A stretch of DNA of 64,000 nucleotides, taken from the NCBI GenBank assembly GCA_017513085.1, contig JAFWDK010000009.1:85772-149771 (forward strand). Reading direction: 5' to 3'. The stretch is from Clostridiales bacterium. GTDB taxonomy: Bacteria > Bacillota > Clostridia > Saccharofermentanales > Saccharofermentanaceae. Positions 44,130 through 52,935 of the stretch are shown piece by piece. The notes beneath the pieces are model-generated. The model did no database searches, was not told the origin of the DNA, and was given only the letters and a program-made list of their open reading frames with translations. Made by a program: the position numbers and the translations under genes. Within the stretch, counting starts at the first letter, position 1, and every line of letters begins with the position of its first letter.

Positions 44130-44787
44130 ATGCCAGCGAAAGAAGCAGTTGGGAAAGATTCTCTGCCAAGGCGCGGTGACCTTCTTCTGTGAGGTGAAGA
44201 GAATCTTCTTTCGACGGCACGACACAAGTTGCTGCATCGAAGAAGATGCAGTTTTTCGATGCTGCTACAGCATGGTAATATTCCGCAAACTGTTTGGATT
44301 CTTCGATGGACCGTGGCGCAAAAGCACCGGAGAACACGGAATTCGGCATATCTTCGCCAATGTGAGGCGGGGATACCAGTACGATCTTCGGAATAAATCC
44401 CTGCTTTTCCGCTGTGAATGATTGGATCGTGTCTACGAGGATTCCAGCGTTCTCGGCGATTTCGGGGGCGGAAAGATGAAAGACCTCTTTAAGGTCGTTG
44501 GTACCGAGCATGAGGATCACGATATCGACAGGCTTGTGTGAGTTCAGACAAGGTTTCAGGTAATCCAGACCGTTCTTCCAGCCTTCGACCGGATCATCGG
44601 TTACCGTGGTGCGTCCGTTACAACCCTCCTCAATAACCAGGTAAGGAGAGGCGGAAGAATCATTTGCATGCTGATCCAGCAAAGACTGCAAAAGACCTGT
44701 CCAGCGGATCTCTTTCGGGTATCGAAGACCTGTCTTCGGATCGTACCCATATGTGTTGGAATCGCCATAGCAAAGGATCGTTGTCAT
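44128..44787 (-). CDS. SGNH/GDSL-family hydrolase (arylesterase-like)
   Basis: The 219-residue product has all four SGNH blocks: G-D-S-N-T-Y-G near residue 8 (nucleophile Ser10), a G in E-E-G-C-N-G, L-G-T-N-D near residue 94, and the D-x-x-H pair in D-S-L-H-L-T-E-E-G-H near the end. The G-R-T-T-V and W-K-N-G-L stretches resemble the multimeric arylesterase/acetyl-xylan-esterase branch. There is no signal peptide, so it acts in the cytoplasm. Its 3' end overlaps the flavodoxin terminator region on the other strand. Ester substrate unknown. Confidence 0.9.
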   Translation of the reverse strand: MTTILCYGDSNTYGYDPKTGLRYPKEIRWTGLLQSLLDQHANDSSASPYLVIEEGCNGRTTVTDDPVEGWKNGLDYLKPCLNSHKPVDIVILMLGTNDLKEVFHLSAPEIAENAGILVDTIQSFTAEKQGFIPKIVLVSPPHIGEDMPNSVFSGAFAPRSIEESKQFAEYYHAVAASKNCIFFDAATCVVPSKEDSLHLTEEGHRALAENLSQLLLSLA

Positions 44788-45000
44788 AATATTCTCCTGT
44801 TTTAAGCAAGGCTCTTATATAAGCCTATATAAGATAATGACTTCATTATACATGACGGAAGCGTCAAATTAAGAAAGAATTAAGGATTTGGTAAGGTTCA
44901 TTTCAAGCATTTTGGCAGGAAGAAGGGTAGACTGGTATTGTCGAAAGTTTGATGAAACACAGTATTCAAGGGCCTTTGAATGATTTTTGAAAAATCACAC

Positions 45001-45038
45001 AATATTGTATTGACACACAATATTATACGCCGTATAAT
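45001..45038 (+). promoter_or_regulatory. Consensus promoter with two overlapping palindromes (PadR operator)
   Basis: TTGACA (45010-45015), 17 bases, TATAAT (45033-45038). AATATTGT...ACAATATT (45001-45024) is a palindrome spanning the -35, and ATTATAC-GCC-GTATAAT (45022-45038) is a palindrome that includes the -10. Binding of the PadR encoded just downstream would block RNA polymerase. Confidence 0.8.
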
Positions 45039-45072
45039 ATAGCCAACGATACAATATGAAAGGAGAAATAGT

Positions 45073-45387
45073 ATGTTATTTCAATTAGGTTCTTCCTTAT
45101 TGGATGCTTGCGTACTGGCAGTCCTAACCAAAGGTGATGCGTATGGGTATACACTGACGCAGCAGGTTAAGACGGTACTGGATATTTCAGAGTCGACACT
45201 GTATCCGGTCCTACGCAGACTTCAGAAAGACTTTGCACTGGAAACTTACGACGAACCATATCAGGGTCGTAACCGAAGATATTACAGAATCACTGATCGA
45301 GGGCGAGAGCTTTATCAGTATTACTTAGAAGAATGGAACAAATACAAGGATTCCGTTGATTCATTATTAGGAGGGGCAGATAAATGA
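45073..45387 (+). CDS. PadR-family regulator (short, HAAS-associated)
   Basis: This is a 104-residue PadR of the short type, with a winged helix only (G-D-A-Y-G-Y-T-L-T-Q-Q-V, then S-E-S-T-L-Y-P-V-L-R-R-L) and a final dimer helix. The AAAGGAG site is strong. The last codon region overlaps the HAAS gene by four bases (ATGA). Such PadR proteins repress their own PadR-DUF1700 operons and respond to envelope-active drugs in some species; that response is not known here. Confidence 0.93.
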   Translation: MLFQLGSSLLDACVLAVLTKGDAYGYTLTQQVKTVLDISESTLYPVLRRLQKDFALETYDEPYQGRNRRYYRITDRGRELYQYYLEEWNKYKDSVDSLLGGADK

Positions 45388-46187
45388 ATAAGGAAACATA
45401 TATACAGGATTTGAGAAAAGCACTGAAGATCCTGCCACAGTATGACCGTGATGAAGCGGTCGAGTTCTATGAAGAGTACTTCGATGAAGCAGGAGTTGAG
45501 AATGAGGCAAAGGTAATCGAGGAATTAGGTGAGCCCAAGGCCTTAGCCAAGAAGATCCTTGTGGATGTGGTCGATAAGAAGTACGAGCAGATCACAGGAA
45601 ATCAGAGCTCTATCAAAGCTTTGAATAATACTGAAAACACGGTTACCGAGATCGAGACTATTCCGAATCCGGGATCGCAGGTCACACCGGTCGTACCGGT
45701 TGCCGGATTTGAGGCAGGCACAGCGCAGCCGCAGATGGGTCAGGGCTTCCAGCAGGCTCCGGTTCAGCAGCCTGCTGCACAGGAAGAGAGAAAAGAGAAA
45801 GAGACATCCTCCATCAAGACACTTTGGATCGTTCTTGCAGCTATCTTTGCTCTTCCGCTTTCTCCGGTCGTATTCGCGCTTTTCATCGTGGCATGTGTCC
45901 TGATCATGGTACTTTACATCGTACTGGTCACATTCATCATTACGACATTTGCACTCATTATCGCCGGTGGTGTCACAGCTATTGTCGGTGTAGTCGCTCT
46001 CTTCCTCAACCCGATCGTTGGTATGTGCGTACTGGGTACAGGTTTAGCACTATTTGGTCTGGGCATCTTCGGAACAATTGGAACCATAGCACTTTTCCGT
46101 GTGTCTTCCAGAGGTCTTTCTCATCTCTTCGGCCGCATCGTGCATAAGAAGAATAGAAAGAATAAAGCGAAGCAGGCAATGGCATAA
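45384..46187 (+). CDS. DUF1700/HAAS-domain membrane protein
   Basis: Residues 1-70 form the HAAS (DUF1700) domain: helices ending in Y-D-R-D-E-A-V-E-F-Y-E-E-Y-F-D-E-A-G and V-I-E-E-L-G-E-P-K-A-L-A. A Gln/Pro-rich linker follows (about 95-145), then three or four membrane helices (about 150-250) and a Lys-rich end. HAAS proteins sit with PadR regulators and are thought to act as membrane-side sensors or partners. It is co-transcribed with padR, four-base overlap, and precedes a DUF4097 gene. Confidence 0.9.
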   Translation: MNKETYIQDLRKALKILPQYDRDEAVEFYEEYFDEAGVENEAKVIEELGEPKALAKKILVDVVDKKYEQITGNQSSIKALNNTENTVTEIETIPNPGSQVTPVVPVAGFEAGTAQPQMGQGFQQAPVQQPAAQEERKEKETSSIKTLWIVLAAIFALPLSPVVFALFIVACVLIMVLYIVLVTFIITTFALIIAGGVTAIVGVVALFLNPIVGMCVLGTGLALFGLGIFGTIGTIALFRVSSRGLSHLFGRIVHKKNRKNKAKQAMA

Positions 46188-46259
46188 AGAATTACGAAAA
46201 AACACAAGCGCGTGCTCCACAAAAACACAAACTGCACGCATTCTTAGGAGGCAAATACT

Positions 46260-47168
46260 ATGAAATCATTTACTAAAGTTGCACTGATCACAGCGGGAAT
46301 CACACTCTCAGCAGGTATTGCGCTTACCACGATCGGAATGATCGCCAATAAAGGCAAGCCGATGTCTGTGTACTTTGATAACGGTCTTAAAGTCACCGAT
46401 GAAGTTAAGTGCGTCGAGAAGCCGAAGACTAAGGTGGACAGCTTCAAGGACATCCTGATCGATGTAAGTGCAGCGGATATTCACCTGATCGAAAACGACG
46501 AAGATGCTTTTGCTGTGGAATACAAGTTCGAGGCGGATGAGGAGATCTGTGAAGTCAAGGATGATAAACTGACGATCAAGTCGCAGAAGTCGTTCTTCCT
46601 CACATTCTTCAACTTCCACATTACGAGAGAAGACTACTACGTGAACGTCTATTACCCGAAGGGAACCGAATTCAACATCGTTGATCTGGACACCAGTGCC
46701 GGTGATGTCGAGATCGTGGATGATTTCACATGTTCCAGACTGACTCTTGATCTGTCTGCGGGTGATGTTGAACTGAAGCACGTAAAAGGCGACCTGGACG
46801 TAGATATGTCTGCAGGAAGTTTTAAAGCAGAAAAGTGCGACTTCGGTAAGAGCATCTTCGATCTTTCCGCAGGTGACGTGGACCTCTATTACTGCACCGT
46901 CGGTGGTGGCGAAGTGGATATGAGCGCAGGTGATTTTACCGCGAAAGACCTGATCCTTTCGGCCAGCATGGATATGGATCTTTCCGCCGGTGACGTAGGA
47001 ATTGAATTCTTAGAAGGCCAGAAGATCGGTTACGAATTTGACATTTCTGCCGGATCGGCGAAGATCAATGGCGAGAAGCGCGGCGACGAATACACCGACA
47101 AGAATGGCTGCGACATCGTTCTGACTATTGACCTTTCTGCAGGAAATGTAGACATTACAAACAGATAA
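46260..47168 (+). CDS. DUF4097 repeat protein, membrane-anchored
   Basis: The 302-residue product has one N-terminal membrane helix (about 5-30) and an outside part made of a repeated unit of about 20 residues ending in D-L-S-A-G-D-V or D-M-S-A-G-x-F. At least seven copies lie between residues 140 and 300, a pattern expected to form a beta-solenoid. DUF4097 proteins are typical partners of PadR-HAAS genes. It has an AGGAGG site. Its role is unknown; a surface scaffold or sensor is a reasonable guess. Confidence 0.9.
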   Translation: MKSFTKVALITAGITLSAGIALTTIGMIANKGKPMSVYFDNGLKVTDEVKCVEKPKTKVDSFKDILIDVSAADIHLIENDEDAFAVEYKFEADEEICEVKDDKLTIKSQKSFFLTFFNFHITREDYYVNVYYPKGTEFNIVDLDTSAGDVEIVDDFTCSRLTLDLSAGDVELKHVKGDLDVDMSAGSFKAEKCDFGKSIFDLSAGDVDLYYCTVGGGEVDMSAGDFTAKDLILSASMDMDLSAGDVGIEFLEGQKIGYEFDISAGSAKINGEKRGDEYTDKNGCDIVLTIDLSAGNVDITNR

Positions 47169-47324
47169 TCTTCTTACATAAATACCCTCTATATAACCTT
47201 TACGTCCGCTCCCGGTCTTTACTCCAACCAACAAAAACCGTGGCCGGGAGTGGCGTGGGTTAACCTTAACTAATTCCCTGACCTAAAAACAAAAACATGA
47301 AAAACAGACTTTGCTGAAGAGCAT

Positions 47325-47383
47325 GGTCTGGTTTACTGCGGCCTGAAATCTGAAAAAGGAACCAAGGTCTGGTTCAGTGCGGC
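47325..47383 (+). repeat. Two imperfect direct repeats in the pre-peptidase leader
   Basis: GGTCTGGTTTACTGCGGC (47325-47342) recurs as GGTCTGGTTCAGTGCGGC (47366-47383). The copies are 41 bases apart in the 277-base gap between the DUF4097 and M13 genes. The same gap holds a CTCCCGG/CCGGGAG stem near 47211-47247. Confidence 0.55.
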
Positions 47384-47445
47384 AAAAAACACAAAAAAGG
47401 GAAGAGCGGTATCAAAAATGAGTTTACATACAGGAGAAAAAACAC

Positions 47446-49470
47446 ATGAAGTTCAATAAAAAGATCCTTTCCGTGCTGATCGCACTTGGTATCACGGCAA
47501 GCATGACGATGCCTCTGTACCTGACCGGTTGTGCACAGAAAGAAACGGAAGAAACGACTGTTGCTGCAGATCTGAATGATTCCGGTAAAAAAGAAAAGAC
47601 GAATACAGAGGCGGAGCCGATCCGTCCGGAAGACGATTTTTATGGTTATGTCAACGCGGAAAACATCCGCCAGCTCGAGATCGATCCGAAGTACGGCATG
47701 GCCGGTTCGTTCTTTGACTGCGAAGTCAAAAAGGAAGATCAACTGGATCAGGCAATCGAGGCGATCGCCACATCAAGGGATGCATTTGCACCAGGTACAA
47801 ATGAGCAGATGATCCACGATTACTATCACCAGGTGAAAGATTTCGATGTCGACAAGAGTGTTGCAAATGAGGAAATCGAAGGAGTCGTCAAAGAGATCTT
47901 CGCAATCAAGAGCCATTCGGAGCTTTTGGCTTACGCCGGAAAAATGATCGTCAAATATGCCGTGGATCCTTTCTTCGGATTCTCGATCGGGGATGCGGTG
48001 GAAGATCCGGAAGAGTATACGATGATGTTTGAAGGCTGCGGACATATCCTGGGCGTTTCCTTCGAGGATATAAGAGAAGGTGAAGAAGCCCGATTCCAGC
48101 TGGATCATCAGGTCATCGACATGCTTCGGTCCTTCGGTTTTTCGGACGAAGAGGCAAAGTCGAGAGCGGAAGAACTGACCAGACTGGGGATCGATCTTTC
48201 CGTCAACTACGAACGATCGCATTTTGCTATCGAGCAGATCAAAATGTATTCTGATGATGAAATGGCTTCCCATCTTGATGCCGGAGCGCTGGTCCGCGCT
48301 ATCGGGTTTGAAAATCCGTACGGACGATGGTGTGCGGTAAACGGAAGAGTATTTGAAGACTTTGCTTCGAAATTCAATGACGATAAATATCTCGAATCGT
48401 TTAAGACCTGGCTGGCGATGGCTATGGTGCAGCAGTATCAGAACTATCTGTCCGCGGAACACGACGATATCGATAACCTCTTAGGAAAGAACACACTTTC
48501 CAAAGATGAATTTGCCAAGCAGATGGTCAAAGCCACACTGGAAGAGCAGCTTGGTGAAGTATATGTTGAGTATTTCTATTCAGAAGAAACGGATAAGAAA
48601 GTCCGAGAAATGTGTGAGCAGATCCGTCAGTCGTATCGTGAAGTGATCAGTAATGCGGACTGGCTCAGTGAAGAAGCGCGTGCCGGTCTTCTCCGGAAAC
48701 TGGAAAACATCAAGTTTATCACCGCGCTTCAGGAAAAGAGAAAAGTTGATCCGGATGATGCCGGTCTTTTCGGTAAAGACGCATGGGAAACCACGAAGAA
48801 CTTTGTTGCAACAGGCTGGAAAAGAAGCATCGATGCACTTTCTCAGCCACGTCCGAAACAAGGACAGAGCATGAGTCCGCAAACGGTAAACGCCTGCTAC
48901 TGGGTGGACAATGTGGTGTGTATCACGGCGGCGATCGTTACCGAACCATTTTTCTCCGTAGATGCAGATCCGAATGCCAACCTCGGCGGTCTGGGTATGG
49001 TCATCGGTCACGAGGTCGGACATGCCTTTGATTCCCAGGGCTTGAACTGGGATGAAAACGGTGTTTTTGATCCGGAATGGATCAGTAAGGAAGACCGTGA
49101 TGTACTGGCCGAACGTGCGAAAGCCTGCATCGAATACTACGACGGATACACGATCATGGATGTGTACCATGTTGACGGCGCACTGACCCTTGCCGAAAAC
49201 TACGCGGACCTGGGTTCCATGCAGATCATTACGAACATCGCCAAAACAAAAGAAGAACGGCAAGTGCTTTTCGAAAACTATGCAAGGATCTGGAGAGGAT
49301 TAGAGAGCGATGTGTACGCGATCATGCTCTTGAAGCAGGATGGGCATAGCCCGGCTAACGTACGAGTCAATGCTGTCTTAAGTTCATGCGAAGCATTCTA
49401 CGAAACATATGAGATCAAGGAAGGGGACGGCATGTTCGTTCCGGAAGAGAAGAGAGTGAGCAGGTGGTAA
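47446..49470 (+). CDS. M13-family zinc metallopeptidase, lipoprotein (PepO-like)
   Basis: This is a neprilysin/PepO-type peptidase, 674 residues. The lipoprotein signal ends in L-T-G-C at about residue 28. The zinc site is complete: H-E-V-G-H at 522-526 with catalytic Glu523, and the third ligand Glu584 in A-E-N-Y-A-D with Asp588. The substrate-binding V-N-A-C-Y motif (family N-A-x-Y) precedes them, and the C-terminal R-V-N-A-V-L end is seen. Such enzymes cut peptides outside the membrane. The ABC permease begins three bases after the stop, which links peptide cleavage and transport or immunity. Confidence 0.93.
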   Translation: MKFNKKILSVLIALGITASMTMPLYLTGCAQKETEETTVAADLNDSGKKEKTNTEAEPIRPEDDFYGYVNAENIRQLEIDPKYGMAGSFFDCEVKKEDQLDQAIEAIATSRDAFAPGTNEQMIHDYYHQVKDFDVDKSVANEEIEGVVKEIFAIKSHSELLAYAGKMIVKYAVDPFFGFSIGDAVEDPEEYTMMFEGCGHILGVSFEDIREGEEARFQLDHQVIDMLRSFGFSDEEAKSRAEELTRLGIDLSVNYERSHFAIEQIKMYSDDEMASHLDAGALVRAIGFENPYGRWCAVNGRVFEDFASKFNDDKYLESFKTWLAMAMVQQYQNYLSAEHDDIDNLLGKNTLSKDEFAKQMVKATLEEQLGEVYVEYFYSEETDKKVREMCEQIRQSYREVISNADWLSEEARAGLLRKLENIKFITALQEKRKVDPDDAGLFGKDAWETTKNFVATGWKRSIDALSQPRPKQGQSMSPQTVNACYWVDNVVCITAAIVTEPFFSVDADPNANLGGLGMVIGHEVGHAFDSQGLNWDENGVFDPEWISKEDRDVLAERAKACIEYYDGYTIMDVYHVDGALTLAENYADLGSMQIITNIAKTKEERQVLFENYARIWRGLESDVYAIMLLKQDGHSPANVRVNAVLSSCEAFYETYEIKEGDGMFVPEEKRVSRW

Positions 49471-49473
49471 AAA

Positions 49474-52011
49474 ATGGGAGTTGTACTGAAACACACATTT
49501 AAGAATATATGGTCCAAGAAGCTCCGGACCCTGATGCTTCTGGTCTGCATCATCATGGCGAGTTTTGTCGGAGCATTGTCGTTTGATATGACTAACTCGT
49601 TAAAGAACATTCTCCGTTATGGATTTGCATCCATGTTCGGGGACGGAAACGTTATCGTCTCCAACAGCGCCGGCATCGACGAGAGTTCTTTTGCCGGAAC
49701 AGAAGGATACGATTATGACCTGGTGAAAGTGGCAGCAGGGAATTCGAAAGTCTATAAGCGTGATGACGAGATGTATGCGTTTTTCAATGAGAAGACGTTG
49801 AAGATCTTCGGTGCGGATCCGGATGCACTGAATGTACAGAAAATGACGGCGAAGCCTGTCGAACTGAACGATGACGAGTGCATCATCAGCAAAAAGTACG
49901 CCGAAGACTTTGATCTCAAGGCCGGTGACAAAACGATCATCTACGGAGACAACAGTGTACCGGTTGAGTTTACGGTCAAAGAGATCCAGCCGTATTACGG
50001 TATTCTCGACAGTGGGTACTGCGCACTTCTGACCGAAGGCGGGATCAAGAAACTTTCCTACAACGGCGATATCACATACTATATGGCATATTGCAAAGTT
50101 CACGATGAAAGTGTTTTGAATGATTTCTGTCAGATCCTGAAAGAGAATATGCCGACGGCGACAGTAGAGAATCTGGTGTCCGGACATATGGTTACATCTC
50201 AGATCGCCTCGATCACAGCTGTATTCTACATCATTTTTGCGATCTGCATTCTTTTGGTCGTATTCGTTACGATCTCACTTTCCGAACGTATCATGGTCGA
50301 GAGAATGTCCACGATCGGAACGCTCCGAAGTCTGGGCGTGTCGGTGAGAATGACCACCATGATCGTTCTTTTGGAAAATGCACTTTACGGCCTGATCGGT
50401 AGTGTGATCGGAACAGCGATATACGCAGCTATAAGAGACCCGCTCTTTAACAGCATGTTTACTATTAATTCCGGAAGCGACATCGATCTGGAAATGAATC
50501 TTGGAAGTATCTCGCTGGTGACTATGGCCTGCGTTATTCTGGGAACGATCCTGATCGAGTGCCTCTGTCCGATCAAAGAACTGCTCCGTTCGGTAAAAAC
50601 ACCGATCCGTGACATCATCTTCGATAACAAGGATACAGAATTCAAGTACACGAAGAAGAGCCTGGTCGTTTCTGTTCTTTTTGCCATCATCGGCCTTCCG
50701 CTGGTCGTCGCAGGTATGCATTCCATGTCGGATAACGCCCTGGTCCTTGCAGGAGGAGTATTCTTTACCATCACAGCGCTCTTCCTCGGCTATCCGCATC
50801 TGCTCCGTGCCATTTGCCGGGCGTCTGCGAAGTTCTTCGAAAAGAAGAATAAGCCGGTAGCCCAAATCGCTTGCGTACAGGCCTGCACAAAGAAAGCCAG
50901 TGTCGGTAACTCCCGACTCTGTGTCATGGCCGTAAGCATTTGCCTTTTGCTCCTTTCCTTGACACTGACCTATCAGGGTTTCATCGATCATCCGGAAGGA
51001 GATTGCGAGATCTATGTCAACGGCCTTTCGGAAAGCAGCGATAAGTACGAATTCATAAAAGATCTTCCTTCCGTCACGGAAACGGAACTCTTCTACATTC
51101 AGTACTCATCGGATATGGTAGTCGGTCATGAACGGATCGAAGAATACCTTTCCGCTGACCGTGTCAAAAATGATCCGGATTTTATGTTCGATCAGTACGA
51201 TGTGATCGGTGCGGACAAGGCATTCAAGTTAAACCGGATGATCGAGGATATGCCGGACCTGGTAGTCGGAAATGAAACTTACATTACCGACAAGATCGCA
51301 AGGACGCTCGATCTGAAAGCCGGCGACGAAGTGGAGATCCTCTTTAAGCCGACCAGCGTGATCCCGATCCGTGAAACTTTTGTGGTAAAAGGTATTATTA
51401 ATACTACCTGCCTGAATGCGTCGAATGCATCCTTCCTTTTTAGTGAAGACATGTATAAGAAGATCTACTTTGATACTCCGCAGTTATTGTTTGTTCGTTG
51501 CGGTGATCCGGAACAGGTCGTCGAGAAGATCAACAAATACGCGTCCAGCATGATCGATGAAGCCATGACGATGGAAGAACGCACAAAGCAGAATCAGGAA
51601 AACAATGCAGGACTTTCCACGGTGCTTTATCTCATGATCATCATGGGTGTCGGCCTGACACTGGTTGCAGTATTCAGTAATCAGACCGTCGGTTTTGAAG
51701 GAAGAAAGCGTGAATGCGCGGTGCTGATCTCCACAGCTATGAGCCGTGGCAAACTGAAAAAGTCTTTCCTGATCGAAAATGCACTCAGCTCCATCACCGC
51801 GATCCTGATCGGTGTCGGGGTGGCCATGATCCTGAACGGCAATTTCATCTACATCCTCCATTGTGCCGGAATGGAATTCCCGCTTGAGTACAAACTGGAT
51901 GTAGCCGCCGTCTTTGGCATCGCGATGTTCCTGGTATTTACCATGACCGTCGTCAACCCGATCCGCCACTTAAGAAAGATGAACACAGCCGAGCAGCTGA
52001 AGTACGAGTAA
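49474..52011 (+). CDS. ABC transporter permease, FtsX/MacB type
   Basis: The 845-residue product has two FtsX-type units. There is one helix at about 17-40, an outside domain, three helices at about 245-375, a middle helix pair at about 395-450, a helix near 490, a second outside domain, and three helices at about 720-835. The E-R-M-S-T-I-G-T-L-R-S-L-G coupling motif after the second helix is typical. Such permeases with a LolD/MacB ATPase act as mechanotransmitters in lipoprotein, peptide or drug handling rather than as channels. It is coupled to the M13 gene upstream and followed by its ATPase. Confidence 0.92.
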   Translation: MGVVLKHTFKNIWSKKLRTLMLLVCIIMASFVGALSFDMTNSLKNILRYGFASMFGDGNVIVSNSAGIDESSFAGTEGYDYDLVKVAAGNSKVYKRDDEMYAFFNEKTLKIFGADPDALNVQKMTAKPVELNDDECIISKKYAEDFDLKAGDKTIIYGDNSVPVEFTVKEIQPYYGILDSGYCALLTEGGIKKLSYNGDITYYMAYCKVHDESVLNDFCQILKENMPTATVENLVSGHMVTSQIASITAVFYIIFAICILLVVFVTISLSERIMVERMSTIGTLRSLGVSVRMTTMIVLLENALYGLIGSVIGTAIYAAIRDPLFNSMFTINSGSDIDLEMNLGSISLVTMACVILGTILIECLCPIKELLRSVKTPIRDIIFDNKDTEFKYTKKSLVVSVLFAIIGLPLVVAGMHSMSDNALVLAGGVFFTITALFLGYPHLLRAICRASAKFFEKKNKPVAQIACVQACTKKASVGNSRLCVMAVSICLLLLSLTLTYQGFIDHPEGDCEIYVNGLSESSDKYEFIKDLPSVTETELFYIQYSSDMVVGHERIEEYLSADRVKNDPDFMFDQYDVIGADKAFKLNRMIEDMPDLVVGNETYITDKIARTLDLKAGDEVEILFKPTSVIPIRETFVVKGIINTTCLNASNASFLFSEDMYKKIYFDTPQLLFVRCGDPEQVVEKINKYASSMIDEAMTMEERTKQNQENNAGLSTVLYLMIIMGVGLTLVAVFSNQTVGFEGRKRECAVLISTAMSRGKLKKSFLIENALSSITAILIGVGVAMILNGNFIYILHCAGMEFPLEYKLDVAAVFGIAMFLVFTMTVVNPIRHLRKMNTAEQLKYE

Positions 52012-52056
52012 TCGGAAAACACTACGAAAAGCATAGAAACACACGAGGTAATGAAT

Positions 52057-52815
52057 ATGGAAAACATGATCGAAGTAAGAAATGTAAGTAAGTCTTTTGG
52101 CAAGAAGGGCGGCGCTATCACACAGGTGCTGAACGGCGCAGACCTCACAGTAGGAAAAGGCGAGTTCGTCTCCCTTATGGGTGCTTCCGGCTCCGGCAAA
52201 AGCACTCTCCTGTATCTGATCGGTGGTCTGGACAGGAGTTTCGACGGTGAGATCTGCATATGCGGTAACAGTATCAGAAAGATGAAAGAGAAGAAGCTTT
52301 CCGAGATCCGTCTCGGTAAGATCGGATTCATCTTCCAGTTCTATAATCTGGTGCAGAATCTGAACGTTGAGGACAACATCCTTCTGCCATCTTTGGTCGC
52401 CGGCCGTTCCCGGGCTTCTTTGAAAAAAGATCTGGACGAGATCCTGGAGATCACCGGTCTTACTGAAAAGAGAAAGCAGATGCCGAGTAAACTCTCCGGC
52501 GGTCAGCAGCAGCGTGTAGCGATTGCCCGAGCTATTATCAGCAACCCGCAGATCATTCTCGCGGACGAGGCAACTGGTAATCTGGACTCAAAGTCCGGAG
52601 CTGAGATCATGGAACTTTTCAGACGGATCAACCGGGAAAAGGGAATCACGATCCTTCAGGTCACACACTCTCAGAAATGTGCGGAATACGGAACGCGGAC
52701 CGTGGTTTTGGATAATGGAAAGACGGTCACCTCGCAATCGCTTCAGGTTGACCCGAATTCGGAGAGCGTGAGAAGAAAATTATCCTATCCGGTTTCTTCC
52801 GGGTTATATCGTTAA
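52057..52815 (+). CDS. ABC transporter ATP-binding protein (LolD/MacB type)
   Basis: The 252-residue ATPase has Walker A G-A-S-G-S-G-K-S-T (from about residue 42), the signature L-S-G-G-Q-Q-Q-R, Walker B I-I-L-A-D-E-A-T-G-N-L-D and the H-loop in Q-V-T-H-S. The D-E-A-T-G-N-L-D form is typical of the LolD/MacB/FtsE group that pairs with FtsX-type permeases. ATG 52057 gives the better spacing from GAGG than the in-frame ATG at 52051. It ends the PadR-HAAS-DUF4097-M13-ABC unit, before a strong terminator. Confidence 0.95.
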   Translation: MENMIEVRNVSKSFGKKGGAITQVLNGADLTVGKGEFVSLMGASGSGKSTLLYLIGGLDRSFDGEICICGNSIRKMKEKKLSEIRLGKIGFIFQFYNLVQNLNVEDNILLPSLVAGRSRASLKKDLDEILEITGLTEKRKQMPSKLSGGQQQRVAIARAIISNPQIILADEATGNLDSKSGAEIMELFRRINREKGITILQVTHSQKCAEYGTRTVVLDNGKTVTSQSLQVDPNSESVRRKLSYPVSSGLYR

Positions 52816-52869
52816 GCCGTTTCCTTGCGCCGCCCCTCACTTACGGCTGCAGGTAACGATATAGAAGTG

Positions 52870-52935
52870 CCTCTTTCCGGCTTGGTTGACCGTGTATTCA
52901 CCTGACACGGCAAGCCGGAGAAGAGGTTCTTTTTA
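52870..52935. terminator. Terminator between the ABC operon and the MATE gene
   Basis: CCTCTTTCCGGCTTG (52870-52884) pairs with CAAGCCGGAGAAGAGG (52911-52926). An inner CCGTGT/ACACGG stem and a T-rich run on the plus strand follow. Confidence 0.8.

Noticed and set aside
47200..47260. CTCCCGG/CCGGGAG stem after the DUF4097 gene as a terminator
   Set aside because: The stem is short with a large loop and no T-run, so it is mentioned only within the repeat entry.
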